A DNA stretch of 64,000 nt from Elymus sibiricus (lineage: Eukaryota; Streptophyta; Magnoliopsida; Poales; Poaceae). Positions 32,735-43,116 of the stretch are shown here, one piece after another. The stretch is from NCBI GenBank assembly GCA_039707655.1, contig CM077664.1, positions 199,324,195-199,388,194 of the forward strand, written 5' to 3'. The notes beneath the pieces are model-generated. The model did no database searches and was not told where the DNA came from. It saw nothing but the letters and a program-made list of their open reading frames with translations. The translations under genes were made by a program, and so were the position numbers. The stretch's first letter is position 1. The number at the start of each line of letters is the position of its first letter.

Positions 32735-33741
32735 TTAGTGTGTGTGTGTGTGTCGCCCATATGTTTGTTTAATTAATTATGAGCATCTACCAGTACTACT
32801 TACTACTTTTTTAGAGAAAATTAGTGCCCAGTCAAAAAAGTTGATTCAACTGAGTCATAGTGGTCCCACCCGCAGCCACCCCGGAGCTCCTTCCTCTCTC
32901 ATCTCTGCACTACCGGGCCGGAGACGAGCTCGCCGGAGCTGTTTTTTAGTACCACCTCGCCACGCGGGGCGGATGCGGACAAGCTTAAATAGCAGCGCCG
33001 GTGGGAGGCAGCAAGCATTTCTCTTGTTGCATAGGTCGATCAATTCTCGCTGTGTGAGCAAGTCAGGTTGACACTTGATTGCATTTCATAAACTTATGAT
33101 TATGATTGTTCATCGAGTGTCACCTTCGCCTCGTTCATGTACGTTGATAGCCCTACTGCAATGAAAGATATTTTTAAATTTGCAGGTTACGACACTACAT
33201 GCTGATAGATATTTTAATTCTTAGAAGACCACAAAACACATGGTTGCTATGGCGTACCGTGTGCATTACTGATCCATAAGTCAGTTAGAAAACATCACAC
33301 ACGTACCATCACGACCGCCCGTGAGTGATTTAATTAACTCCACATGTAAATTTTTTTGAATATGGGATCCGCCAATTTTCTCCTTTCTCGCACACGAGTA
33401 TATTGTATGCTTCGTCTGCGTTGTGTGTTTCGTCCGCGTAAGTTTCGAGTTTTGAAGTGAAATTTTCAGTAGGCGCGGGATTTCAGAATTTACCTCCCGA
33501 AACCCATCCCCACCCATCACATTTCCACAATATGCCCCCCTCTCCCGGCAACTCAAACCACCTCCGCCGCAACAACAGCTTCAACCACATCTACGTTCTG
33601 CCCGAGCCTCGTCGATCCAGTCAGGTAACCCACCGATCTCCATCACCGCCATAGCCTGATTGCTTAGATGGCGCCTGCAAAACATCCTCATGCCTCCAAA
33701 TCCCCACCCCTACTCCAGAGCATCACCGCGTAAGCGTAACG
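32735..33741 (+). other. Non-coding stretch before the B3-like gene
   Basis: Contains a GC-rich segment (32865-33010) with TTAAATAGCAGC that might be a promoter and leader, an AT-rich spacer, and a short open piece 33531-33651 (MPPSPGNSNHLRRNNSFNHI) ending at a GTAACC donor-like site, possibly an untranslated or alternative first exon of the next gene. Confidence 0.35.
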
Positions 33742-35801
33742 ATGAAGGTGGAGGAGCTGAAGGTGGTCGATGGCGCGGTGTCCGTTGTGCGTGTCGACCT
33801 GGAGGAACACCTCGCCTCCGCCGCCACCGACTCGGTGCGGGATCTGGCCCAGATGAAGTGCCCCAGCAACTACCCCTCGGGATTTACCAAGTACGAACTG
33901 GCTAGTTCAATTTTACCAATACTAGTTGCAATGGCTATGTTTTGTATGGTTGATGTATTAAGCTTGTTGTAGTAAACACGCCTAACCATTCTTAGCTATT
34001 TCCCCTACCTTTTTATAGACAACTGGCCATTCTCTGCTCTAGCAGCACTTGCCTTGCGATGTTTAACTCTGTCAATTTCAATTTCATCAGTACCAGTTTC
34101 AATGGATATATTAGGTTGTCTGTACTTAACACATGCCTTGTTTATTTCAGTAATGTACACTGTGATGTTCAAGTATGAACTGCCCAGTTCAATTTCACCA
34201 ATACCAGCTAGAAACTTAGAATGCCTGACTTAGGTTGTTGTTAAGCCTGTTGTGGCAAACAGTTCTATCCATTTTTTAATCTGTCCCTTTACTACTGTGC
34301 TACTCTTCGCAATGAAGATATCACTACAGATGCTGTCGTTTTATTACCATTTTCTATTTTTGGTGGATGTCAACCCTGTTGTAGTTAACATACACATGGC
34401 CACAATGGGAAATGCTGTTGTTTACCGTCGAGGTTAGTTCCATCCCAATGTCTACATCATTTCTGCAATTGCAGTTTAGCTTGTAGCATTTACTTGCTTC
34501 TTGTAGGTACACATGTCAGTGGCACTGATCCACGCTTCAACCCGGAGGAACACCTCGCCTGCACCGCCGCCGACTTGGGGCGGGCTCTGGCCTAGATGAA
34601 GTGCCCCACCAACTACCCCTCGGGATTTATCAAGTAGGAACTGTCCAGTTCAATTTTACCAATACCTGTTGCAATGGCTATGTTTTGTATGGTTGATGTA
34701 TTAAGCTTGTTGTAGTAAACACGCCTAACCATTCTTAGCTATTTCCCATACCTTTTTATAGACAACTGGGCCATTCTCTGCTCTAGCAGTGCTTGCCTTG
34801 AGATGTTTAACTCTGTCAATTTCAATTTCATCAGTACCAGTTTCAATGGCTATATTAGGTTGTCTGTACTTAACACATGCCTTGTTTATTTCAGTAATTT
34901 ACACTGTCATGTTCAAGTATGAACTGTCCAGTTCAATTTCACCAATACCAGCTAGAAACTTACAGTGCTTGACTTAGGTTGCTGTTAAGCCTGTTGTAGC
35001 AAACAGTTCTATCTATTTTTTAATCTGTCCCTTTACTACCGTGCTACTCTTCGCAATGGAGATATCACTAGAGATGCTGTCGTTTTATTACCATTTGCTA
35101 TTTTTGGTGGATGTAGTTAACATGCCTTTCCATGTACTTACGCAGGGCCGCAACGGGCGATGCTGTTGTTTGCCGTCGAGGTTAGTTACATCCCATGTCT
35201 TATAGTATTTTACATCATTTGTGCAATTGAAGTTTAGCTTCTAACATTTAGTGGTTGCTTGTAGGTACATATATCAGCGGTACTGATCCACGCTTCGACC
35301 CCTTTTGCGTATGGGGCAATGAGATATTCATGAACAAGCGTCAAGTGAGGAAACTAAGAAAGATTGTTAGGCGAAATAGACGGGTGATGGGAATTAAACT
35401 CTTTATTTACACTTTATCCAAGACAACAATGAACTTTAGAATGGTAAGTAATCTGTTGCCTTTTTCCCCTGCCCACAAAGAGTTACTCTATTAGACAAGA
35501 ATTTCTGAAAGTTTTCTCTTTTCAGTGGTTTCCAAAGCATTTTACTCATGATTACCTTGCAAACTACATGACCGGAGTGGAGGCAACTAAGGTTAAAGTA
35601 TATAATTCATACTACCGTGATAATGGTCTCGAAGTCTTCCTGAAGGCGGTGAAGGATGGGCGGGCGATCGTCACAAGGGGTTGGACAAAAGTTGTGCGTG
35701 CCTTCGCCATGGAGGAGGGCACCTTATGGGCATTCCGCTTCTTCAACACTATGGGTTGCCAAAATGATTTACACTTCTCTCTTCACCTTTACCGTCTCTA
35801 A
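33742..35801 (+). pseudogene. B3-like DNA-binding domain gene, 5' part duplicated
   Basis: Exon-like pieces are 33742-33890 (MKVEELKVVDGAVSVVRVDL to CPSNYPSGF), a short piece near 34405-34435 (GNAVVYRR), 35265-35443 (GTYISGTDPRFDPFCVWGNE to TTMNFRM, donor GTAAGT) and 35526-35801 (acceptor TTTTCAG; WFPKHFTHDYLANYMTG to HLYRL and TAA). The last two join in frame. FIYTLSKTT, FPKHFTHDYL, RGWTKVVRAFAMEEGTLWAF follow the B3 domain pattern (a plant transcription-factor domain of about 100 residues). The 5' half is present twice by a 743-bp tandem duplication, and the second copy has in-frame stops (CTGGCCTAG, AAGTAG). Splicing from the first copy straight to 35265 could restore a product, so function is open. 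This is gene capture by CACTA C, or an old host gene carried with it. Confidence 0.6.
33801..35299 (+). repeat. 743-bp tandem duplication in the B3-like gene
   Basis: GGAGGAACACCTCGCCT at 33801 and 34544 marks two successive copies, each covering an exon, an intron, a small exon, an intron and the start of the next exon (GGTACACATGTCAGTGG / GGTACATATATCAGCGG). They are highly similar, with small indels. Confidence 0.9.
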
Positions 35802-36658
35802 ATATTGTGGTTCTTCATAGTTAATCTGCTGCCTAATTCTGTAATTACTGAACACATTGTACTAAGATTTTGATTTATGGATTGGTTGTTGAACCATTGT
35901 GATGAGAATACGAAATATTTAAATTCCGCACTTCATAATTTAAAATTTGAAATATTCCAATTTGAATTATAAATTACAGGAAAAAATATAATTAAACCGC
36001 AGGGATTAAAACACCGTACGCACGGTTAGAAAGAAAACAGCGTGTGCGATGGTAAAATAAAGAACACACGGTTCTTTCACGGAAAACGTATGCGATACCG
36101 AGCCCTCGAACGCACGGTTTATCCTTATACACGTGTGGGATTGCCATAAGTATCGCACATGTTTTCGTAATATGCGCGTGTGTGATTCCTGGTAATACCA
36201 CAAACGTTTCAAACTTGTATGCGTGTGTATTATCGGATAAAAAGAAGACAGTTCACATTTGTAGACCGTGTGTGATAGGTATACCTATCACACGCACTTA
36301 AGAAAATGGACACGTTGGCGATAGCGGAGACACCACACACATTTTATGGTTTTGAACTGTGTGTGACAGTGTACGTATCGCAAACAGACCGGTACAAATA
36401 AGTTTGTGATATCCACCTTTTGCACACGTGGATATCTGCGAAATCGTTTCGGATGTCTCGCGGATCAGAAACATGGTGCCACGACTTCGCATACGATTAG
36501 TTTACGAAAATCGTCAGCAGCGGGTCGCCCTATCGCGGACGATTTCTGGGTCGTGTGGGAAGGACCCCCCTATCGCACACATAGGCAAGGCGACGGTTTA
36601 AAACTGTGTCGTGGAAAGGGGGTAAAAACCGTTTGTATAGCACGTAACGGTACCAGTG
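35802..36658 (+). other. Right subterminal region of CACTA C
   Basis: After about 200 AT-rich bases, 36000-36658 is dense in GTGTGCGAT, ATCGCACAC and ACGGTT motifs in both orientations. It mirrors 26190-26680 and ends at the CACTGG-type terminus. No gene. Confidence 0.75.
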
Positions 36659-37475
36659 TATATTGACTTGTTCCAAATGCAGAGGAAAGCCCACAAGGAC
36701 CAAAAAGAACCTGAACCAAATGTGGTGGAAATCTTCAAGGACTGTCACACTAGCAAGACGAAGGGCATGACTACACCAGTCAAAGCCGCCGTTGTAAGTC
36801 CTTAATCCTCATGCCTTTGAACTACTGGTTACTCTGACTTGTGCATTGAACTGCATGGTTTGCAGCCAATGTCGGTTACTCTTTTCAATTTTATACACAA
36901 TTGTCTTAACATATCATTGCACCTTACAAGGTTTAAAAGAGAGGAACGATGTTCCTTTGCTGTTGATCTCTAATCTAGTTCCGTGCTGCACACAATGCTA
37001 CAATTGCCTGTTTGTTTGATCTCAGTTGTTTTGTGATATGAATGATTTCATACTATGCTCACCGTATTATAAACTTTGTCTGTTTATCCTTAGCTGTCAA
37101 TACAATGTGAAGAAATAGACAATACATTAGCCATGGTACATGGTCATATGTTTGGAACCTGGTTTTATTATGTACTTTGCAGTAAAATACAACTAATATT
37201 TTACACGGGTTCGCCAAAATAAGTTCTGTATATAGACCAAATATTTTGTTTGGTTTTGCTGCCTCATTAATAACTTCTGTTCTGGTACTACTAATGTACA
37301 AACTCAACTTTTCAGCAAGCTATGGAACAAATGGTGGAACCGCCACAACCTCCTGAAGGTGATGAGACAACCATAACCACAATGTCACCTCTTGCTGTAG
37401 TGGGTCAGTATCTCTCCACTAACAGTGCCAAAAGCACCTTCCTGCATAATACTGGGTTGGTTGTTAAGGCAACCT

Positions 37476-38019
37476 AGTCCAAACTGCCTCATGAACAAGA
37501 TCTGCAAGCTCGACAGAATGATATTTCTGCGCTCCAGACAGAAGTCCAATCCCTAACAGAGACCCTTTGTGAAAGAAGAACATCATCTATTGTTCGATGT
37601 CGTCAAGATATGCATGGTTTTGAAACTGGACTATCAGACATTTGCTATGTTGTTCAGGAGCATAGGAGAAATGACAGCAATGGTTATGGTGCTCCATCAG
37701 ACACTACAACATGAAAACGTACTAGTCAGGTCAAATCATTTGAGCTTCTGAACTTCTGATGGTGCATTTACTTTTATGCCAACCCTCCTTTTGTTATATG
37801 GATGTAATTTGTTTTGTTGCGATACAACATTTGTTCTAAACGGGTAGCGACCGGCAGAAGAAAACAACATGCCATTTTTGTATAGTGTAGGGTGTTCCCT
37901 ATATTTGCACGGGTGGCGAACTTTGATGCCAAGTGGATGTAATTTGTGCAATCGCCGTAATAACCTAGCGTTAGTTGCTTGCTTATTATTTCCTTGTAGT
38001 CTTTTTCCTTGGTTTGCTA
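37476..38019 (+). other. 3' part of element A's gene and spacer
   Basis: After the stop at about 37478, helical coding-like sequence continues (DISALQTEVQSLTETLCERR and, in another frame, LKLDYQTFAMLFRSIGEMTA) to about 37720, then an AT-rich spacer. It probably was the coiled-coil C-terminus of the TNPA-like protein. Confidence 0.4.
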
Positions 38020-38830
38020 GTGGCCGCAATAACCATGGGCCATATACGGACCATGGTAACCATGGGCCTGCTACTTGCTGTAGTGACCATGGGCCATCTA
38101 CGGGCCGTAGGATCCGTTGGCCACCTAATATTCGTGGGCCAAAACCGGACCACAATATGGGCCGTAAACGGGTCAAATTGGGAACGGTCAGTTTACGGGC
38201 CCGTAGCATAATGGGCCATTAACAGGCCGAAAGTCATCACAGGCTTAATTCTATCGACAGGCATAACGGGTCATTAATGGGCTGGAATACATGACGGGCT
38301 AAAAATAGCCCAATTGGTTAACAAACCACAAACTGGCCGATTGCAACCACGGGCTGAATTTGGCCCATTAGCATAACAGGCCATTAACGGACCGTAAGTA
38401 ATCGATGGCCGGAAATAAGCCCAAGAATTTATGGGCCCTTAGAAGGCCGAAAGAAAACACGGGCTGGAAACGGCCCAACTGAATCATGGGTCGTTGATGG
38501 GCTCAAAGCAGTTTACTGTTCATGATGGGCCAGAATCACCACAGGCCATCAATGGGCCCAGAGATACAAAAGGCCTCATATGGGCCGAAAGACGTCACGG
38601 GCCATAGATGTGCCAAAAGTGACAATGGGCTGGAATCATATGGGACGGCCTACATGACGCTAGTGGGCCGAATTTTGAAAGGCCATAACGGGCCGTGAGT
38701 ACCCGGGCCCTAAATGTGCTGTATGTGAACAGGCCGTTAACAGGCTTTCCATGGGCCGGCCCGCTAACTTTTGACCAAGTAAAACAGGCCAGCCTTTTTA
38801 ACCTAAATGGGCCACTATTGGGCCGTGTCA
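38020..38830 (+). repeat. Subterminal GGGCC array of element A
   Basis: Dozens of short units of the type ATGGGCC, GGCCGTTAAC and GGGCCGTA occur in both orientations at 15-30 base intervals. Element B has the counterpart at 41820-42800. They are typical binding sites for a TNPA-like protein. Confidence 0.85.
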
Positions 38831-39039
38831 TGTGTTGGTGTATCATAGGCGTCTGTCGTCCAATGAATGGATGACATCTGTCGCAAAGCCGAGCGGACAC
38901 GTGGTTCCGTTGGCGAATGAGAATTTTACACGTGGAAAATTACCATTGGTCCGGGCTGATATCGGGTTATCGGATCCAAACCCGCACCTGATAGCTTATC
39001 GGCGACCCGTTATGGTGGATGCCACGTGTCGGTTACCCT

Positions 39040-39251
39040 TGACAAAAACACTTCCATGATGGGACATTTATCGTCATGGAAGTGGACACTTCCATGATGA
39101 TAATTTCAGTATTGTCATGGAACACTTCTATGATAGTACAGGTATGACTATCTTGATTCTGTCATAAAATCGTCACGGATGTACACGCATGACAGAAAAC
39201 GTGACCTACTGTGACAAAGACGTATCATCACGGAAGTGTTTTTTTGTAGTG
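39040..39251 (-). repeat. Terminal segment of element A, hairpin-rich
   Basis: Reads on the minus strand from CACTACAAAAAAACACTTCC. It holds palindromic phrases (CACTTCCATGATG..CGTCATGGAAGTG at 39049-39085; TGTCATGGAACACTTC). It is closely similar to the first 200 bases of element B (41397-41600). Confidence 0.85.
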
Positions 39252-40626
39252 AGGGCTTCGCCAAGCGCGTACCGGAGAAACGTGGGAGGAGTTGGGAGAG
39301 GCAATGGGCAAGGGTGAAGGGGTGGCTGCCCCCATGCACCCCTCTTTATATGGGCTAGGGGGCAGGGGAGGGCGTCCAAAACCCTCCTAGGGCCGGCCAC
39401 AAGGGAGAAATCCCTTTAAACTTGGAGATAACATCTTATCTCTAGATTCAACCCTTTAAATTTAGAGATAAGACCTTATCTCTAGATTTAAATGACATGT
39501 GCCTTGGGAATGGTGTGGCCAGCCCAAGTGGGCTGTAGCCCCAACCCTCGGTCCATGTGGGCCCTTCCTGGATCATTGGGCCCCACGGTGGAACCCCCAG
39601 AACCTTCTAGAACCTTCACGATACTCTACCAAAAATTCCCAATCTTTTCTGGAACCCTGAAATCTTTACCTCTGGACCATTCCGGAGCTCCACGTGATGT
39701 CCCAGATCCCATCCGGGACTCCGAACTAATTTTGGACTTTCCAGTATTACTATCTCAACATTACCCTAGCGCTACCGAACGTTAAGTGTGCGACCCTGTA
39801 GACATGACCGAGACACCTCTTCGGTCAATAACCAATAGCGGGACCTGGATGCCCATATTGATTCCTACATATTCCACGAAGATCTTTATCGGTTGAACCA
39901 CAATGTCGGGGATTCAGTTAATCCCGTATACAATTCCCTTTGTTCGGCGATATGTTATTTGCTCGAGATTCGATCATCGATATCTCCATACCTAGTTCAA
40001 TCTCGTTACTGGCAAGTCTCTTTACTCGTTCTGTAATACAAGATCCCGTGACTAAACTCATTAGTCACATGCTTGCAAGCTTCTTGTGATGTTGTATTAC
40101 TGAGAGGGCCCAGAGATATCTCTCCGTCACACGGAGTGAAAAATTCCAGTCTCAATCCATGCAACCCAACAAATACTTTCAGAGATACCTGTAGAGCATC
40201 TTTATGATCACCCAGTTACGAAGTGGCATTTGATAGCACACAAAGTATTCCTCCGATATCCGGGAGTGGCATGATCTCATGGTCTAAGGAACAGATACTT
40301 GACATGAAGAAAGTTGTAGCAAATAAACTAAGTGATACGATTGGATGCTAAGCTTATGGTTGGGTCTGTCCATCACATCATTCTCCTAATGATGTGATCC
40401 CGTTATAAAATTACAACTCATGTCCATGGTTAGGAAACCTTAACCATCTTTGATCAACGAGATAGTCTAGTAGAGGCTCACTAGGGACACGGTGTTGTTT
40501 ATGTATTCACACATGTATTTAAGTTTCTGGTGAATACAATTCTAGCATGAATAATAAACATCTATCATGAACAAGGAAATATGATAATAACCATTTTATT
40601 ATTGCCTCCAGGGCATATTTCCAACA
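39252..40626 (-). repeat. 3' LTR of Angela-type element, truncated
   Basis: Starts TGTTGGAAATATGCCCTGG on the minus strand and is 1375 bp. Full BARE/Angela LTRs are about 1.7-1.8 kb, so the final few hundred bases are lost at the CACTA junction. It includes the AGATAAGATGTTATCTC-type inverted phrase near 39425-39485. Confidence 0.85.
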
Positions 40627-40659
40627 GTCTCCCACTTGCACTAGAGTCAATAATCTAGT

Positions 40660-41396
40660 TTACATTGTAATGAATCTAACACCCATAGAGTTCTGGTGCT
40701 GATCATGTTTTGCTCGAGGAAGAGGTTTAGTCAACGGGTTTGCCACATTCAGATCCGTATGTACTTTGCAAATATCTATGTCTCCATCCTTAATGTAATT
40801 ATGAATGGAGTTGAAGCGGCGTTTGATGTGCTTGGTCTTCTTATCAATGGCAATGGCGCCAGTGTTATCACAATAAAGAGTCAGAGGATCCGATGCACTA
40901 GGTACCACTCCTAGATCAGTCATGAACTCCTTCATCCAGACTCTTTCCCGTGCTGCTTCCGAAGCAGCTATATATTCCGCTTCACATGTAGATCCCGCTA
41001 TGACGCTCTGCTTGGAACTGCACCGACTAACTGCTCCACCATTCAAAATAAATACGTATCCGGTTTGAGACTTTGAGTCATCCGGATCAGTGTCAAAGCT
41101 AGCATCGACGTAACCCTTTACAGCGAGCTCTTTATCACCTCCATAAACGAGAAACATTTCCTTAGTCCTCTTTAGGTAAGGATATTTTTGACCGCTGTCC
41201 AGTGATCTAGTCCTGGATCACTCTAGTACCTACCTGCCAGACTTATGGCAAGGCACACATCAAGTCTGGTACACAGCATGGCGTACATTATAGAGCCTAT
41301 GGCTGAGGCATAGGGGACGCCCTTCATCCTTTCTCTTTCCTCTGCCGTGGTCGGGCTTTGAGTCTTACTCAACTTCACACCTTGCAACACAGGCAA
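40660..41396 (-). pseudogene. Copia pol C-terminus with RNase H domain
   Basis: The minus-strand frame from 41157 reads MFLVYGGDKELAVKGYVDAS, then AGSTCEAEYIAASEAA and PLTLYCDNTGAIAI, and ends QNSMGVRFITM. The RNase H catalytic D-E-D (DAS, CEAEY, CDNTGA) is kept. Upstream, 41438-41223 carries LPVLQGVKLSKTQSPTTAEE and IGSIMYAMLCTRLDVCLAIS, but a stop and frameshift near 41220 separate the two parts. In a full element this domain removes RNA from the RNA-DNA hybrid during reverse transcription. Confidence 0.9.
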
Positions 41397-41819
41397 CACT
41401 ACAAAAAAAACACTTCCGTGATGATACGTCTTTGTCACAGTAGGTCAAGTTTTCTGTCATGCATGTACATCCGTGACAATTTTATGATAGAATCAAGATA
41501 GTCATACCTGTGTTGTCGTAGAAGTGTTCCATGACAATACTGAAATTATCATCACGAAAGTGTCCACTTCCATGACGATAAATGTCGCGCCATGGAAGTG
41601 TTTTCGTCAAGGGTGACCGACACGTGGCATCCACCGTAACGGGTCGCCATTAAGCTATCGGGTTCCGGTTTGGATCCGATAACCCGTTAATAGCCCTGAC
41701 CAATGGGTATTTTCCACGTGCAAATTTCTCATTCGCCGGCGGATCCACGTGTCAGCTCGGCGTTGCGACAGATGTCATCCTTTCATTGGACGAGAGACGC
41801 ATATAATACGTCGACACGT

Positions 41820-42800
41820 GGCACGTCCCAATAGTGGCCCATTCAGGTTAAACGAGCCGGCCCAGCCAAAGGCCCACAAGATTTTGTCAGATGCTAGTGG
41901 ACCAGCCCGTTAATAGCCTGCCATGTTTTGGGCCAAATAACGGCCCATATCAGATATGGCCTGTTAACAGTGCACTATGTTTTGGGCCCATCTAAGGCCC
42001 GGTTTGTATTACGGCCTGTTAAAGGCCCGTTGAACTGTTTGACCCAGTTTGGCTCGATGATAGTTTGGGCCTGTTAGAGGCCCTTCACGCAATTGGTCCG
42101 TTTTCAGCTCGGTTTCACTTTTGGCCGTTTAACGGCCCGTGCGACATTTGGGTCCATTTCTGGTACAAGTGACTTTCGGCCTCTTAACGGCTCGTGCCGC
42201 ATTTCGGCCCATTTCTGGTACAATTTACTTTCGGCCTCTTAACAACCCGTGCAACATTTGGGCCCATTTCTGGTACAAGTGACTTTCGGCCTCTTAACGG
42301 CCCGTGGTCTTCGTGGATAAATTTAAGCCCACTCTGACTATCGGCCTGTTAAGGGCCCGTGAAATATTTGGGCCTAATTATGGCCCGCTTTGCACCCGGC
42401 CTACTTACAACCCATCATATTATTGGGCCAACCACGGCCCGAGATAAATTTTGGCCTATGAATGCCTGTCATATAATTGGGCCAATCATGGGCCGAGGTA
42501 TATTTAGGCCTGCTGTCGGCCCGTGAATTGTTCGGCACAATTCAGGACCAATCTAATCAGCCTGTTAAAAGCCCATGGTATTTTCTGGCCCAACTAAGGC
42601 ACGCGGTTTACTCGGCCTGTTAAAGGCCCGAAACTACTTGGGCCCGGTTTACGTTCAGGCCTGCTAACGGCCCGAGCTGATAATGTGCCCACGTTTGGAC
42701 CCATATATAGAGTTGTGGGCCGGCCCATTTGTGTAGTCTAATTTGTTTATATATAGCACTGACGGACCAATAAACTTTTGGCCCATTGATCTCCGTCGAA
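41820..42800 (-). repeat. Subterminal GGGCC array of element B
   Basis: Repeated GGCCTGTTAA, GGCCCGT, TTGGGCC and GGCCCATTT units. A larger phrase (TTTCTGGTACAAGTGACTTT followed by CGGCCTCTTAAC) repeats about every 60 bases at 42155-42305, showing recent local duplication. Confidence 0.85.
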
Positions 42801-43116
42801 GCTTACGACCTAGTGACGATAGCATGTACAGTGAATACATTCTTCTAAAAAAAGTAAATAAATTACAGCATAGTGACTACGAATAAACCTAGACTATACA
42901 ATAATGAAATAATGGGATATTACATCGACTGGGCATCAAAGTTCGCCACGAGAGATAATAAAGCGCAACCAGACAGCGGATTGCATACACTGGGCATCAA
43001 AGGTCGCCACCAGTGCAAATAAACGCACCGACAAAACATACAGAACCAACAGCTCTTCAACAGAGTTAAGAAAGGTTAGGCCTGCACGGCAGCTGCAGCG
43101 GAAGCAGCTGAGCAAG

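Larger units (their letters stand above)
26143..36658 (+). mobile_element. CACTA element C, nested, with gene cargo
   Basis: 10,516 bp. The left end is CACTACTGCAGGCGACTGCT. The right end, on the reverse strand, is CACTGGTACCGTTACGTGCT. They share CACT, then scattered bases and TGCTA at positions 17-21. TAT flanks both sides. Subterminal sequence on both sides is rich in GTGTGCGAT/ATCGCACAC and ACGGTT motifs, as CACTA transposase-binding regions are. No transposase gene is seen. Instead it holds an exonuclease tail, two small ORFs of unknown function, a 504-bp tandem array and a B3-like gene. It is inserted in an intron of element A's transposase gene. Confidence 0.8.
24903..37475 (+). pseudogene. 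En/Spm-type transposase gene (PF03004-like), split by CACTA C
   Basis: Multi-exon gene of element A. Likely exons are 24903-25302, 25366-25613, 25674-25921, 25999-26091, 36683-36793 and 37316 to about 37475, each with GT/AG borders. The core reads IMLDWLTKSKGGRMEIHFEA, then RQDDATRQACNHVFKS, then VKFQQTTGSRSYIAHYEAL, then VVEIFKDCHTSKTKGMT. This is the order of the plant transposase family PF03004 (the second, TNPA-like ORF of CACTA elements). Stops near 25557 and 25585, a frameshift near 25695 and a stop near 37478 make it a pseudogene. The 10.5-kb CACTA C sits in the intron between the fourth and fifth exons. In intact elements this protein works with a TNP2-type transposase, which is absent here. 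Confidence 0.75.
11048..39251 (+). mobile_element. CACTA element A, split by two nested insertions
   Basis: The right end is a clear CACTA terminus: read on the reverse strand it begins CACTACAAAAAAACACTTCC and is followed by hairpin-rich sequence and a GGGCC-rich subterminal array. The left end is degenerate (TACTCTAAACGTGAATGC at 11048). I place it there because the sequence following it aligns with the end of element B, which starts CACTATAAACATGAAAC on the reverse strand. The bases next to the ends (GAG left, AGG right) are not a perfect 3-bp target duplication. Without the Athila element (11745-21332) and CACTA C (26143-36658), A is about 8.1 kb. It carries a Transposase_24-type gene (PF03004 family). 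I found no TNP2-like DDE transposase, so it was probably non-autonomous. Confidence 0.7.
39252..41396 (-). mobile_element. Angela/BARE-type Copia fragment, cut at both ends
   Basis: Minus strand: the end of pol (RNase H) from 41396 to 40660, a polypurine tract (AGTGGGAGAC), then a 3' LTR starting TGTTGGAAATATGCCCTGGA at 40626 and breaking off at 39252. Both breaks fall exactly at CACTA termini (element A on the left, element B on the right). The missing LTR end and the missing upstream pol are not found on the far side of either CACTA element. Confidence 0.9.

Noticed and set aside
39492..39785. 97-codon open frame in the Angela LTR
   Set aside because: It lies within the LTR and runs opposite to the element. 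Such frames are common in Copia LTRs and are not genes.
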